Shown here: positions 15,635 to 23,737 of the stretch, piece after piece
How positions within the stretch are numbered: position 1 is the stretch's first letter
Layout: each line of letters starts with the position of its first letter
IMG/VR virus record: IMGVR_UViG_3300029448_000230
Coordinates: 1-31,202 of that record
Strand: one strand, 5' to 3'
DNA: 31,202 bases
Source of the DNA: a virus
Notes under the pieces: generated by a model
What the model was told of the DNA's origin: nothing
The model's input: the letters and a program-made list of their open reading frames with translations, nothing else
Database searches by the model: none
Position numbers and translations under genes: made by a program

Positions 15635-16812
15635 GATAATTTTACCTGTCTACCAAATTTGTTCCATAGTTTACCCATGAACACATATAGTTGTTTTTCA
15701 CTCATTTTGTCAATTTTATCTTTTGAGTTTTGTGGTGCCTTATCGTATACCGCTTTAAATAATCCAGCGGTCATACCATCTACGGTTCTACCTGCAATCT
15801 TTCCAAATGATTTTTCATCCGCCATCTTTAAAACCTTTTCAACACCCTTACCTTCATTTACGGATTCACTTTTTACTTTAATATTTTTCATATTTGATTG
15901 TTTATCAAGAAACATTATTACGTGAGTTTTTTCCAAACTTTTTGCATATCTCAGAGCTAATATTTTACTTTTGAATTCTTCGGCTTCAGGTTTATTAGTC
16001 GTACCCTTTTTCTGACTTAATACGTAAAAATTTTCATTTATGGATTCATTATACCTTTTGTTTTTCAACATCTTCTTCATTTCGGTAGCTTTATCATAGA
16101 TGTATTCTATCTCAGGTAAAACCCTATTATCTTCCTGTTTCTTTATACCTTTGTTTAAATCTTTCAAAGCTACCGTAATACTGTATGCAGCTTTTCTAAG
16201 GAAGTAATAACCTGCAGATGTTATGTCTTCATTTACGGATTCGGCTGGATTCATAATGTAATCACGAGACTTACCAACATAATCTTTAGCTAGTGTAATC
16301 TTATCAGTCCACCAGCTTGGTAGTGAGTCCTCATTGGATAAACTACGTAGTGCATTAAGTGTGTCCATAGCATCTTTTATAATCAGTTTGAGTTTTCTCT
16401 CAGCTGATGCTACGTCTGTGTGTCCATCTTCTTTAAGGTTTTCAACAACACTCATTTTTCCATTAGATTTAACTCTGATAAGATTCATCTTACCATATTT
16501 CTTACCCATTTTCTTCATCTGTTTCTTAACTTTATTTAAGTTATTATCCTTGAAGTAAACTTGGTCATAGTCTTGTTTTCTATCATCGTACTTATCAACT
16601 ATAGCAAACACATCTTCATTCATGTTTTCACTTCTTACCTTGTTAGGTAGACCTTTATGTTTTGTAGAAGCCATTTTTTTAGTTGACTTCTTTTTCATTG
16701 ATTTAGCCGCGTCCTTTACTGCCTGACTGACCTGACTCGCTGGAACCTCACCCTTTTTATAAGCGTGAACCAATCCCATAAATCTTTGTTGTGCTTTACT
16801 TACTGATGGCAC
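15631..16812 (-). CDS. Modular internal protein, candidate prohead-protease polyprotein (393 aa)
   Basis: Begins at GTG overlapping the previous TAG (TAGTG). Residues 1-66 (MPSVSKAQQRFMGLVHAYKK ... TKHKGLP) match the short bacterial/phage family I recall as DUF3008. Five Glu linkers then recur: NMNE66, NLKE128, SVNE195, SINE260 and SVNE320. They divide the protein into modules of about 66, 62, 67, 65, 60 and 73 residues. Module 3 contains DGHTDVASAERKL and LPSWWTDKITLA, which I recall as a recurring stand-alone block in marine phage head genes. All linkers fit the T4 prohead-protease rule (hydrophobic-x-Glu). The arrangement suggests one translated precursor cut into six head peptides. Confidence 0.65.
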   Translation of the reverse strand: MPSVSKAQQRFMGLVHAYKKGEVPASQVSQAVKDAAKSMKKKSTKKMASTKHKGLPNKVRSENMNEDVFAIVDKYDDRKQDYDQVYFKDNNLNKVKKQMKKMGKKYGKMNLIRVKSNGKMSVVENLKEDGHTDVASAERKLKLIIKDAMDTLNALRSLSNEDSLPSWWTDKITLAKDYVGKSRDYIMNPAESVNEDITSAGYYFLRKAAYSITVALKDLNKGIKKQEDNRVLPEIEYIYDKATEMKKMLKNKRYNESINENFYVLSQKKGTTNKPEAEEFKSKILALRYAKSLEKTHVIMFLDKQSNMKNIKVKSESVNEGKGVEKVLKMADEKSFGKIAGRTVDGMTAGLFKAVYDKAPQNSKDKIDKMSEKQLYVFMGKLWNKFGRQVKLS

Positions 16813-17294
16813 TATTCTTCTTCTTGTTTATCAGCTATCTTGATACTATCTTTTCTGTTTATGATTTCCATAATATGAAGTTTTAGAAAGCTTGTATCCC
16901 TCTCAAAATCATCATTAATCATACCACCGATACGACCTAACTGATAGGATACTATATTAATAATCTCCACACCCATGTCGATTGGGTCATGGTCTAACTC
17001 CTCACCCCTAACAACCTGTTTTTCCATCTCGAACAGATGGTCGAGTTGTTTTGCTGAACTAATAATTAAATCTTGTGCATCTGTATTATCCACATCCTTT
17101 ACTAATCGTTTGTAAAGGATTACAGCTGACTGACAAATATCAAAGTGCTCTGTCTGATAATCTAAAATCTTTATGTTTTCACCACCACCAAAGTGTTCTG
17201 GTTCATCTTGTTCCAATCTTAGGGTTGGTAATGCTTCACCAAACTTACGACCAGTCCAATAATTTTCATTCATTATATTTTTTAACTTAATCAT
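16812..17294 (-). CDS. MIKL-leader internal protein with RKFGEALPTL (160 aa)
   Basis: Starts MIKLKNIMNE, candidate gp21 cut after Glu10, then NYWTGRKFGEALPTLRLEQD. The RKFGExLPTL block is shared with the gene just upstream, which has the same leader, so the pair is paralogous at the N-terminus. The remainder is an acidic helical region (ILYKRLVKDVDNTDAQDLI; EIINIVSYQLGRIGGMI) unlike its partner. ATG overlaps the previous stop (ATGA). Probably incorporated in the prohead; function unknown. Confidence 0.6.
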   Translation of the reverse strand: MIKLKNIMNENYWTGRKFGEALPTLRLEQDEPEHFGGGENIKILDYQTEHFDICQSAVILYKRLVKDVDNTDAQDLIISSAKQLDHLFEMEKQVVRGEELDHDPIDMGVEIINIVSYQLGRIGGMINDDFERDTSFLKLHIMEIINRKDSIKIADKQEEE

Positions 17295-17608
17295 TTTAGT
17301 TTCTTTCTTAGTTTAATCATCTCTCTCATAAACTTTGTAACCGTATCCTTGTAAACTTTTTTGATATCTTTAGCTAATTTTACATTCTCAGGTCGTGCAT
17401 CTCTTAAAAAAATCTGTTCTAACTTAAGCATTCTCTCACGAAGAGTAGCCTCAGCTTTTACAATTCTTTGAACTTCTTTATCAGCTGGTCTTTGTTCGTC
17501 TGGCCCCTCTTCTACCTTATCCATAATTGTTTTTAAGGTTGGTAAAGGCTCTCCAAACTTCCTATCCCAAACATATGCTTCTGATAATATTTTTTTAAGT
17601 TTAATCAT
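17291..17608 (-). CDS. MIKL-leader internal protein with RKFGEPLPTL (105 aa)
   Basis: I place the start at ATG 17608, giving MIKLKKILSE then AYVWDRKFGEPLPTL, because this matches the leaders of three neighbours. A longer reading frame begins with TTG at 17635 but adds nine unmatched residues. The chosen ATG overlaps the previous stop by eight bases (ATGATTAA). Candidate gp21 cut after Glu10 (L-S-E before A). The rest is helical and basic at the C-terminus (TKFMREMIKLRKKLK). Paralogous N-terminus with the next gene. Confidence 0.6.
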   Translation of the reverse strand: MIKLKKILSEAYVWDRKFGEPLPTLKTIMDKVEEGPDEQRPADKEVQRIVKAEATLRERMLKLEQIFLRDARPENVKLAKDIKKVYKDTVTKFMREMIKLRKKLK

Positions 17609-17882
17609 CGGTGTTTTTTCTTTTGAAGTCAGCAAATTTTACTTTTAATTCTATCAAGTTTCTTTTGTACAAACGTTGAAGTTCTGTGACCTCTTTCTTA
17701 TAATCACCATCCTTATCACGAGCTAAATCTTTGATTAGTGTTTTAAAATTTCTTTCTACCTTATCTATAGCTTTTTCTATAATATCAAAATAGTTTTTGT
17801 AACCAGCAAAACCCATCGGTATCTTATCTTCTTCGAGTCGCCAATCTCTCCATTTTCTCCACATTTTTATAGAATCTTTCAT
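17601..17882 (-). CDS. Small basic helical protein after prohead protease (93 aa)
   Basis: Starts MKDSIKMWRKWRDWRLEED, a tryptophan/arginine-rich beginning, followed by coiled-coil-like helices (YFDIIEKAIDKVERNFKTLI; VTELQRLYKRNLIELKVKF). ATG at 17882 directly follows the gp21 stop (TAGATG). No known family recognised. The L-E-E near residue 18 could be a gp21 site but is weaker than in neighbours. Confidence 0.5.
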   Translation of the reverse strand: MKDSIKMWRKWRDWRLEEDKIPMGFAGYKNYFDIIEKAIDKVERNFKTLIKDLARDKDGDYKKEVTELQRLYKRNLIELKVKFADFKRKNTDD

Positions 17883-18494
17883 CTAACCTCTCATTATATC
17901 GTTAATGATTGACTCAACTTTACAATACTCATCACAACTTCTATCTTGAGTTTTATCAACTGATTCGTTTACGGGATACATAAAAGCACCGTGTGTTGAC
18001 GGATTGGATACAAAGTCAAATGCAATTAGTTCAAAATCTGGTTGTACCTCCTGCGCCTCAGCACCATTTTCATTAACCGTTTCAACCGAACCCATACCTC
18101 TTGAGGATATACCTAATTTAATACCAGATTTAAATAATTCTTTTAAAATGTTACCACTTGGTGTGCCTAATACCTCTACCTCACCCATTAGGTTGTCACC
18201 TTCAAAATGCATCTTCTTTACATTATGGGAGACGTTTTGTAGATTTACTACTGAAGATTCTGGATGGTCTAATTCACCCATAGCTCTACGTTCGTTTATA
18301 AATTCATCGGTATATTTTTTTGCTTCTCTCATCAAAATATCTTTTGGGTATACTCTTCCGTTCTGATTTTTAGATTCAGCCCTTTGTAACACACCCTTGA
18401 CTACTAACTTTCCATTATTTTCTTTTATGGATTCGTTAATTTGGTCTGGTTCTATTTCAAATGGTAGATAATCTACTATTAGTTGCTTATTCAC
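17883..18494 (-). CDS. 21: Prohead maturation protease gp21
   Basis: 203 residues, close to T4 gp21 (212). Signature blocks are NGRVYPKDIL (residues 45-54), GELDHP with probable catalytic His77, and GISSRGMG with probable nucleophile Ser130/131. These fit the herpesvirus-assemblin-like serine protease fold of T4-type prohead proteases. Possible self-cleavage sites of the same form as in its substrates are QINE21, TVNE142 and PVNE177. The start is GTG at 18494 with a good AAGGAG site six bases upstream. It cuts scaffold, internal proteins and gp23 after hydrophobic-x-Glu during head maturation. Its position among many putative substrates fits. Confidence 0.92.
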   Translation of the reverse strand: MNKQLIVDYLPFEIEPDQINESIKENNGKLVVKGVLQRAESKNQNGRVYPKDILMREAKKYTDEFINERRAMGELDHPESSVVNLQNVSHNVKKMHFEGDNLMGEVEVLGTPSGNILKELFKSGIKLGISSRGMGSVETVNENGAEAQEVQPDFELIAFDFVSNPSTHGAFMYPVNESVDKTQDRSCDEYCKVESIINDIMRG

Positions 18495-18505
18495 ACCTAA
18501 CTCCT

Positions 18506-19153
18506 TTAGTATAGTTGTCCAACTTTATTGGCTAATTTAACCAATCTCTCACTAATTTTTTTCATGGCAACGTGGGTTCTTTTCCAATAGGTTTTAGAAT
18601 CTACGTTTAATTCATTTTTAAGTCTTACATTTATCTTCACAAGTTTATCGAGTTCATTTAATTTATCACGAACCTCTCTCATGGATAAACCAATTTTTTG
18701 TTTTGCTGTCATAGTGTCATCATTACGATAATTGTGATATTGTCCTTCATTCACATTCTCTAATCTTTTATCAATTTGTTTGGCAGCACTTGACTGAACT
18801 CTTGTAACATCAAATATATCTTTTTGTCCACCCTTTAATGATTTTGCAACTCTCATTTTTGCTTCACCTTTTGAAGTTGCATCAACTATTATAGTCGCCA
18901 TCTGGTCTACACCACCTGGTTTTAGTTTAAATTTGACTGCAAATCTAGCTTCCTTAACCTTCATATACCCACCAGCGGTTGTGATAGCTTTTTCTTTATC
19001 TTTATCTTTTTTTGATTTTGGTTTTGTTTGAAAAGCATAAGGGGTTTTCGGTGGGCCCTCTCCACCATCGAGATTACCTGTCATTGATGCCTCTTCAATT
19101 TCCTTACGAATGAGGCGTCTTATAATCTCTTTAATTTTTTCCGCTGTGGACAT
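18506..19153 (-). CDS. Two-module prohead/internal protein (215 aa)
   Basis: Starts with a basic amphipathic leader (MSTAEKIKEIIRRLIRKEIE) ending E21, before ASMTGNLDGGEGPPKTPYAF, a Gly-rich block I recall near the protease gene of other marine T4-like phages. A beta module follows (residues ~70-118), then LENVNE136 as linker, then GQYHNYRNDDTMTAKQKIG and a long helix. Cuts after Glu21 and Glu136 would release two peptides. ATG at 19153 has GGAGA upstream and overlaps the end of the preceding gene by 23 bases. Function unknown; likely prohead core. Confidence 0.6.
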   Translation of the reverse strand: MSTAEKIKEIIRRLIRKEIEEASMTGNLDGGEGPPKTPYAFQTKPKSKKDKDKEKAITTAGGYMKVKEARFAVKFKLKPGGVDQMATIIVDATSKGEAKMRVAKSLKGGQKDIFDVTRVQSSAAKQIDKRLENVNEGQYHNYRNDDTMTAKQKIGLSMREVRDKLNELDKLVKINVRLKNELNVDSKTYWKRTHVAMKKISERLVKLANKVGQLY

Positions 19154-20006
19154 TTTTTATCTCCTTGACTAACTCATAATATCTCATCAAATTTAAAACT
19201 TGCTTTTCTTGTATTACTCTACCCTTAGTTAAATTGACTATCTGTTTTATGGCCTCGTACAATTTAATTTTTGTAACCTTATCTTTTACTTTTGGTAGAT
19301 GATATTGTAATTCTTTTTTTACTGAATTTACTTGCTCGTTTACGAACTCTCTCATTTGATTTGTATTACTGATATTATTTATATAATTTTTTAATAGCCC
19401 TTTTTGTGACTCATCTAAAGATTTATATTTTTTATTGAATTTATCAACCAAAATTTTATATGTTAATAACCTCAAATCCTTATCATTTTTACTATATTCT
19501 TTTATGATTTGGTTTTGTTTATCGTCTTTGCTCATATTTTTATTAGTTATATGCTCTAATACAGTAAACTTTGAGTTTATGACCTGTTCAGCGTTATATT
19601 CTTCTTGTGATGACTCACTCTGAAAAACATTATATATTGAAGCTAATACTTTATAGTTTGATATCCTACCATTGAAAAAATCTTTTGTATCAAAAGTTTC
19701 ATTGATTTTCTTGATAAGATTATACTTTTCATTTTTAATTTTAGCATTAGAGATTCTTTTTCTATTATTAACCACTATCTCTAACAAATGATTTGCTTTA
19801 CTCTCAGATTTATAATTTTTTTCTGTTAGAAGCTTGTATAATTCTAGCTCTCTACCTAAACAAGTGTTTTGGTTGAATGCTTCTTTTACTATCGATACTG
19901 CCTTAGAATCTTTTCCATTCAAAACATCGACTGTGATTTGTCTAGTAAGTAATTCGTAAAGAATGCCAGTATTTTTTATTTTAGAATGCTTTAATTTTTT
20001 ACCCAT
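19131..20006 (-). CDS. Conserved helical protein downstream of portal (291 aa)
   Basis: I place the start at ATG 20006 because GGAG lies nine bases upstream; an ATG at 20021 has no ribosome site and adds five residues. The N-terminus GKKLKHSKIKNTGILYELLTR is a block I recall in genes next to gp20 in marine T4-like phages. The rest is Lys/Asn-rich and predicted all-helical, with no cysteine cluster and no membrane segment. Function is not known; the constant place between portal and protease suggests head assembly. Confidence 0.65.
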   Translation of the reverse strand: MGKKLKHSKIKNTGILYELLTRQITVDVLNGKDSKAVSIVKEAFNQNTCLGRELELYKLLTEKNYKSESKANHLLEIVVNNRKRISNAKIKNEKYNLIKKINETFDTKDFFNGRISNYKVLASIYNVFQSESSQEEYNAEQVINSKFTVLEHITNKNMSKDDKQNQIIKEYSKNDKDLRLLTYKILVDKFNKKYKSLDESQKGLLKNYINNISNTNQMREFVNEQVNSVKKELQYHLPKVKDKVTKIKLYEAIKQIVNLTKGRVIQEKQVLNLMRYYELVKEIKNVHSGKN

Positions 20007-20042
20007 TGTAAAAAGCTCCATTTTTGTATATATATGGTTAAT

Positions 20043-20050
20043 TATAAATA
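20043..20050 (+). promoter_or_regulatory. TATAAATA octamer, plus-strand orientation
   Basis: Exact octamer in the 59-bp gap between the portal stop and the 291-aa gene, again pointing against the genes. Confidence 0.25.
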
Positions 20051-20065
20051 TAAAGTAAAGTGATT

Positions 20066-21880
20066 TTATTCATTTGTTAGTGAATCAACTTCGTCAATAT
20101 ATTCATTTTCTAATTCGTTTGTCTCATTTAAAATTTTAGTCTCATTATCTAGCTTCATAGATTTTTTAAGTTTATCGAAGTGTGCTAATGCTAAAGTCCT
20201 ATTTGATTTTGTGGCGTTTTTCCTATCCACATTTCCTAAAGGGTCACGACCTCTGGCGCTACCATCTTTACCATACTTTGGTGTCTCTTTTGGTCTTCCC
20301 GCGCCTTCAAAACCACCCTCAGGTGCTCCACCTTTATCATCTAACTCATGTCCTGTTCTTCCCATAGCCATATCGGATGGAGTCCCTTGTGTTTCACCAC
20401 TTTTTGCTGGGTCATTACCCTCAGATTCTATCTGAGAACGTCTAAATTTATTTTTATAATCATCAATAATACCTGTATCCTCACTTTTTATTTCTTCATC
20501 GGTAAAATTAAATATATTTTTGTATATCCATTCCGATGATAATAAACCATCCTGTAACATTGATGATGCTAATCTTGTCTTGGAATCCCACAACTCTATC
20601 TTTTCTTGTTCGTAAATTGTAGATGGACTTGTTAGTTTTAAATCAAAGTCAATTAAATCACTATCTTGATATCCTTGTGCATATAAATGTACAATAGCTA
20701 TCTTAGTCAATTCACTTACAGATATTCTTTGTATTCTTTCGATTGTTCTGGCAAATCTTACATCTTCAGCTGCTAAAGTAGCTTTCGAACCAACATTCTC
20801 TTCAAATCCCAAGAATGCTTTTGGTATTCTCAAGGAAGATAGTAATTTATTTTTAAGATATTCAATGTCTTCAGTAGCTTCATAGGTTAAACCAGGTAAT
20901 GAATCTATACTCGTACCACTATCACCTCCTCGTACGGGTAAGAAAAAGTCCTCAGTTATATTCTGCATATTATATCTTAAGTTGTAATCACCTGTCGTCT
21001 CATCGATGATAGGTGCTTTTTTCATTTTATTTATAACCTGTTGCATATAGTTGTCAACTTCTGCTGGTGGTATGTTACCGATGTCTAACTTAAACACTCT
21101 TTTTTCTGGTGCTCTCATGATACGATGAATCAACATGGCATCTTCCATAAGTGTTAGCTGTTTATAAATTTTTCGACCACCCTCAATTTGTGATTTACCA
21201 TAGGGTAAATAATTTGAATCGGACAATAGTCTAAAGTGAGCAACCTGAAAGTTTTCTAATTCTTCTTTTGATGCTGAATTTTGTTTTCTATATCGAGATG
21301 GTTGGCTATCTGATTCTATTACAAACTTGACGAACTCAGGATTCTCCGGGTCTAAACCCTCTAATCTTGTAACGTCATATACAGGTAGAGGTACTACATT
21401 TGTTATACCATATTTTTCATCAATATCTAACTTCAAAAAGAAATCCCCATACTTACACATATTTCTAATCCAAGGCCATAGGTTAAATTCTATATTCAAT
21501 ATATCATAAAAAAGATTATGAAGTATTTTTTTAATTTGGTCATTACTTGAATTTATCGTTAAAACTTCACCATATTCTGATTTCATGGTTGACTCATCAG
21601 AATAGATATCTAAGGCTGATGATATTATTGCATCAGCATCCATAGCCTCATAATCTTGAAATAAATTCAATCTCATTGATTTTGTGGTAAGACTATCGGA
21701 ATATCCGCTTAAACCTGCACCAGCATATATTTTTTGATATCTATCTACTAAATTACTACGAGAATATGCTTGTGTTCTACTTGTATCAGCCACTCTTAGT
21801 TGTTTACCACCAACGTTTCTTACAATTACATTTGTAGAAAATAATCTTTGTAGTCTTGCAAATAAACTTGTATCTGCCAT
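20066..21880 (-). CDS. 20: Portal protein gp20
   Basis: 604 residues versus 524 in T4. Typical gp20 blocks: MRLNLFQDYEAMDADAIISS, EFNLWPWIRNMCKYGDFFL, RIMRAPEKRVFKLDIGNIPP, and LPGLTYEATEDIEYLKNKLL followed by RIPKAFLGFEENVGSKATL and RFARTIERIQ. It forms the dodecameric ring at the packaging vertex that binds terminase and, later, the neck. The C-terminal ~115 residues are a Gly/Glu/Lys-rich tail, longer than in T4, with an ILNE element that might be trimmed by gp21 (inference). ATG at 21880 has GAGGT upstream and lies eight bases after the terminase stop. Confidence 0.96.
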   Translation of the reverse strand: MADTSLFARLQRLFSTNVIVRNVGGKQLRVADTSRTQAYSRSNLVDRYQKIYAGAGLSGYSDSLTTKSMRLNLFQDYEAMDADAIISSALDIYSDESTMKSEYGEVLTINSSNDQIKKILHNLFYDILNIEFNLWPWIRNMCKYGDFFLKLDIDEKYGITNVVPLPVYDVTRLEGLDPENPEFVKFVIESDSQPSRYRKQNSASKEELENFQVAHFRLLSDSNYLPYGKSQIEGGRKIYKQLTLMEDAMLIHRIMRAPEKRVFKLDIGNIPPAEVDNYMQQVINKMKKAPIIDETTGDYNLRYNMQNITEDFFLPVRGGDSGTSIDSLPGLTYEATEDIEYLKNKLLSSLRIPKAFLGFEENVGSKATLAAEDVRFARTIERIQRISVSELTKIAIVHLYAQGYQDSDLIDFDLKLTSPSTIYEQEKIELWDSKTRLASSMLQDGLLSSEWIYKNIFNFTDEEIKSEDTGIIDDYKNKFRRSQIESEGNDPAKSGETQGTPSDMAMGRTGHELDDKGGAPEGGFEGAGRPKETPKYGKDGSARGRDPLGNVDRKNATKSNRTLALAHFDKLKKSMKLDNETKILNETNELENEYIDEVDSLTNE

Positions 21881-21888
21881 TTTTTACC

Positions 21889-23472
21889 TCACTTAATTAA
21901 CCACTCTAATGATTCTTCTTGTTTGTTGACTTTCATAGTCCAAGAATCATTCTTTTGGATTTCGTTTGTATAAATCCCTTTATGAGAATTTATATTTGTT
22001 ATTGCTGTTTTTTGTAATTCTATACCCTCTGCTCTCAATCTTAGGGCTGTCTCTCTTATCCAAAGTCCCATCGAGAAAGACATGACTAAGTCATCATTAT
22101 ATCCTCTCATAGCCTCGGCTCTACTTCCGTTATATATAAATACAAACAACTCATCAATTAATCGCTGAGAGCGAACTATTACGGATTTTTCCCTAAAAAA
22201 CTCCTCTAATTTAGCTATCACTAAGGGTCTTGTCTTTGATGTTAGAGTAAATCCAGGCACTAAGCCCTTTTCTGTTCTGTTAATCTTATTATTTACTTGT
22301 CTATGAACATCAACAACTTGTAAATCCTTACTCATATAGAATAGATTTTCATATCCTCTATCAATCACTTGTTGGATTGTTGCCCAACCAATGTTGTTAT
22401 TCTCAATAACAAGTAATGCGTTATTATATTCAGTCGCCATATTAACTAAAAGGTTACCATAATCTCTAGTAGATATTCTACCTTTATATTCAGCTACTTG
22501 TTCTAAACTTTCTACATCTAAAACGTGAAAAGCCGAATAGTCTGTTGAATCTCCTCTACTAACATCTGCACAAACTATATAATCTTTTGTGTAGTTTGGT
22601 GGTTCCCATATCCAAACATTAGAATCTACACCTCTTTTTTCAATCGGTTCTTGTAGATGTTTCTGTCTGTATTCCTCTAAGATAAGTCCATCAACCACGG
22701 ATTGACCAGATGTAATAAAATCACAATCACATTCTTGTGCAGCCATCGATGGCCCTAATAGTTTATCCTGCTCTTTTCTCCAATCCTCACCTCTATCAGG
22801 ATGAACCGTCCAATGTAACTTGGTAAAATTAAAATCGTTTAATCCATCCATCGAGTCCATCCAAGTTCTATGGAACCAATTACCTACACCATTAGGAGTT
22901 GATAAAGCTATACATTGTCCACCAGTTGATAAGGTTTGTGATGCCGCTGCCCATATCCCATCAATCTTCTCAATAAACGCTGCCTCATCAAGTATTAATA
23001 AAGATAGAGCCTCTGAACGACCACTATCCTCACCACTTGATACCGCTTTTATTTGTGAACCGTTATTATATCTTAAACTAAGTTTATTGTCTTCAACACA
23101 AGTTTGTTTCAACCAACTTGGTAAATTAGCATGCATCACCCTTACTTTTGTTACCAAGTTTTTAGCAACTTCTTGTTTTGTTGCAATTACTAAAATGTTT
23201 TTATCTTGATGAAATGTCATCATCCATAAACTATAACCAGCCGTTAAAGTTGATATACCTAATTGTCTAGCTTTTAAAATTATGTTCAATCTATTTGTGA
23301 CTAAATCACTAACCGTTTTTTCTTGAAAATCATATAAGTGAAAAGGTATCTTACCTTTTATCGGATGTTGTATCACACAATACTTTTTTAAAAAATAGAC
23401 CGGGTCAGCAGCACACTTAACGTACTCCTGCTTTATCACATCTTTTAATTGACCCTTTTTATTTCTTTCCAT
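21889..23472 (-). CDS. 17: Terminase large subunit gp17
   Basis: 527 residues; T4 gp17 has 610. The ATPase half shows a Walker A variant KARQLGIST (residues 67-75), Walker B LLILDEAAF with Asp162-Glu163, and coupling motif STPNG. The RNase-H-like nuclease half has CADVSRGDSTDYSAF with Asp303, VIENNNIGWA, and GYNDDLVMSF with Asp460/461. It drives DNA into the prohead and makes the headful cut. Start overlaps the previous gene by 14 bases. In T4 the sheath and tube genes 18 and 19 lie between 17 and 20; here portal follows directly. Confidence 0.97.
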   Translation of the reverse strand: MERNKKGQLKDVIKQEYVKCAADPVYFLKKYCVIQHPIKGKIPFHLYDFQEKTVSDLVTNRLNIILKARQLGISTLTAGYSLWMMTFHQDKNILVIATKQEVAKNLVTKVRVMHANLPSWLKQTCVEDNKLSLRYNNGSQIKAVSSGEDSGRSEALSLLILDEAAFIEKIDGIWAAASQTLSTGGQCIALSTPNGVGNWFHRTWMDSMDGLNDFNFTKLHWTVHPDRGEDWRKEQDKLLGPSMAAQECDCDFITSGQSVVDGLILEEYRQKHLQEPIEKRGVDSNVWIWEPPNYTKDYIVCADVSRGDSTDYSAFHVLDVESLEQVAEYKGRISTRDYGNLLVNMATEYNNALLVIENNNIGWATIQQVIDRGYENLFYMSKDLQVVDVHRQVNNKINRTEKGLVPGFTLTSKTRPLVIAKLEEFFREKSVIVRSQRLIDELFVFIYNGSRAEAMRGYNDDLVMSFSMGLWIRETALRLRAEGIELQKTAITNINSHKGIYTNEIQKNDSWTMKVNKQEESLEWLIK

Positions 23473-23737
23473 TATTGTTTGTTGAATATTTTAATCCAAC
23501 CCTTTCCATTATATCATTCAAGGTATACTGACCTGTTACTTGACAGAGGTCTAACTCTGAAAAAATATCAGATTTTAAGACTTCCTCAATTAATTTTTCA
23601 AAATCTTCCTCAATTTCATATCCACTACCAGTTTCATCCGCATAATCACCTGCAATATCTCTTAAGTCCTCAATCAGTTCTAATAATTTAAGGATTTTTT
23701 TTCCACTTATCACGTAAGATTTATCGTGTTCTAACAT
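23459..23737 (-). CDS. Small acidic protein before terminase (92 aa)
   Basis: Acidic helical protein (KKILKLLELIEDLRDIAGDY, EIEEDFEKLIEEVLKSDIF) with DLCQVTGQYTLNDIMERVGL near the C-terminus. The ATG directly abuts the previous TAA, and the 3' end overlaps terminase by 14 bases, so the three genes are coupled. It could be a packaging accessory or a small-terminase-type factor by position, but no helix-turn-helix or known family is evident. Confidence 0.5.
   Translation of the reverse strand: MLEHDKSYVISGKKILKLLELIEDLRDIAGDYADETGSGYEIEEDFEKLIEEVLKSDIFSELDLCQVTGQYTLNDIMERVGLKYSTNNNGKK

Noticed and set aside
17609-17635. TTG start adding nine residues to the 105-aa protein
   Set aside because: The internal ATG begins the MIKLKKILSE leader shared with neighbours.
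22135-22142. TATAAATA inside terminase on the plus strand, and TATTTATA at 21028-21035 inside portal
   Set aside because: Both lie inside conserved coding sequence; a few chance copies are expected in AT-rich DNA.
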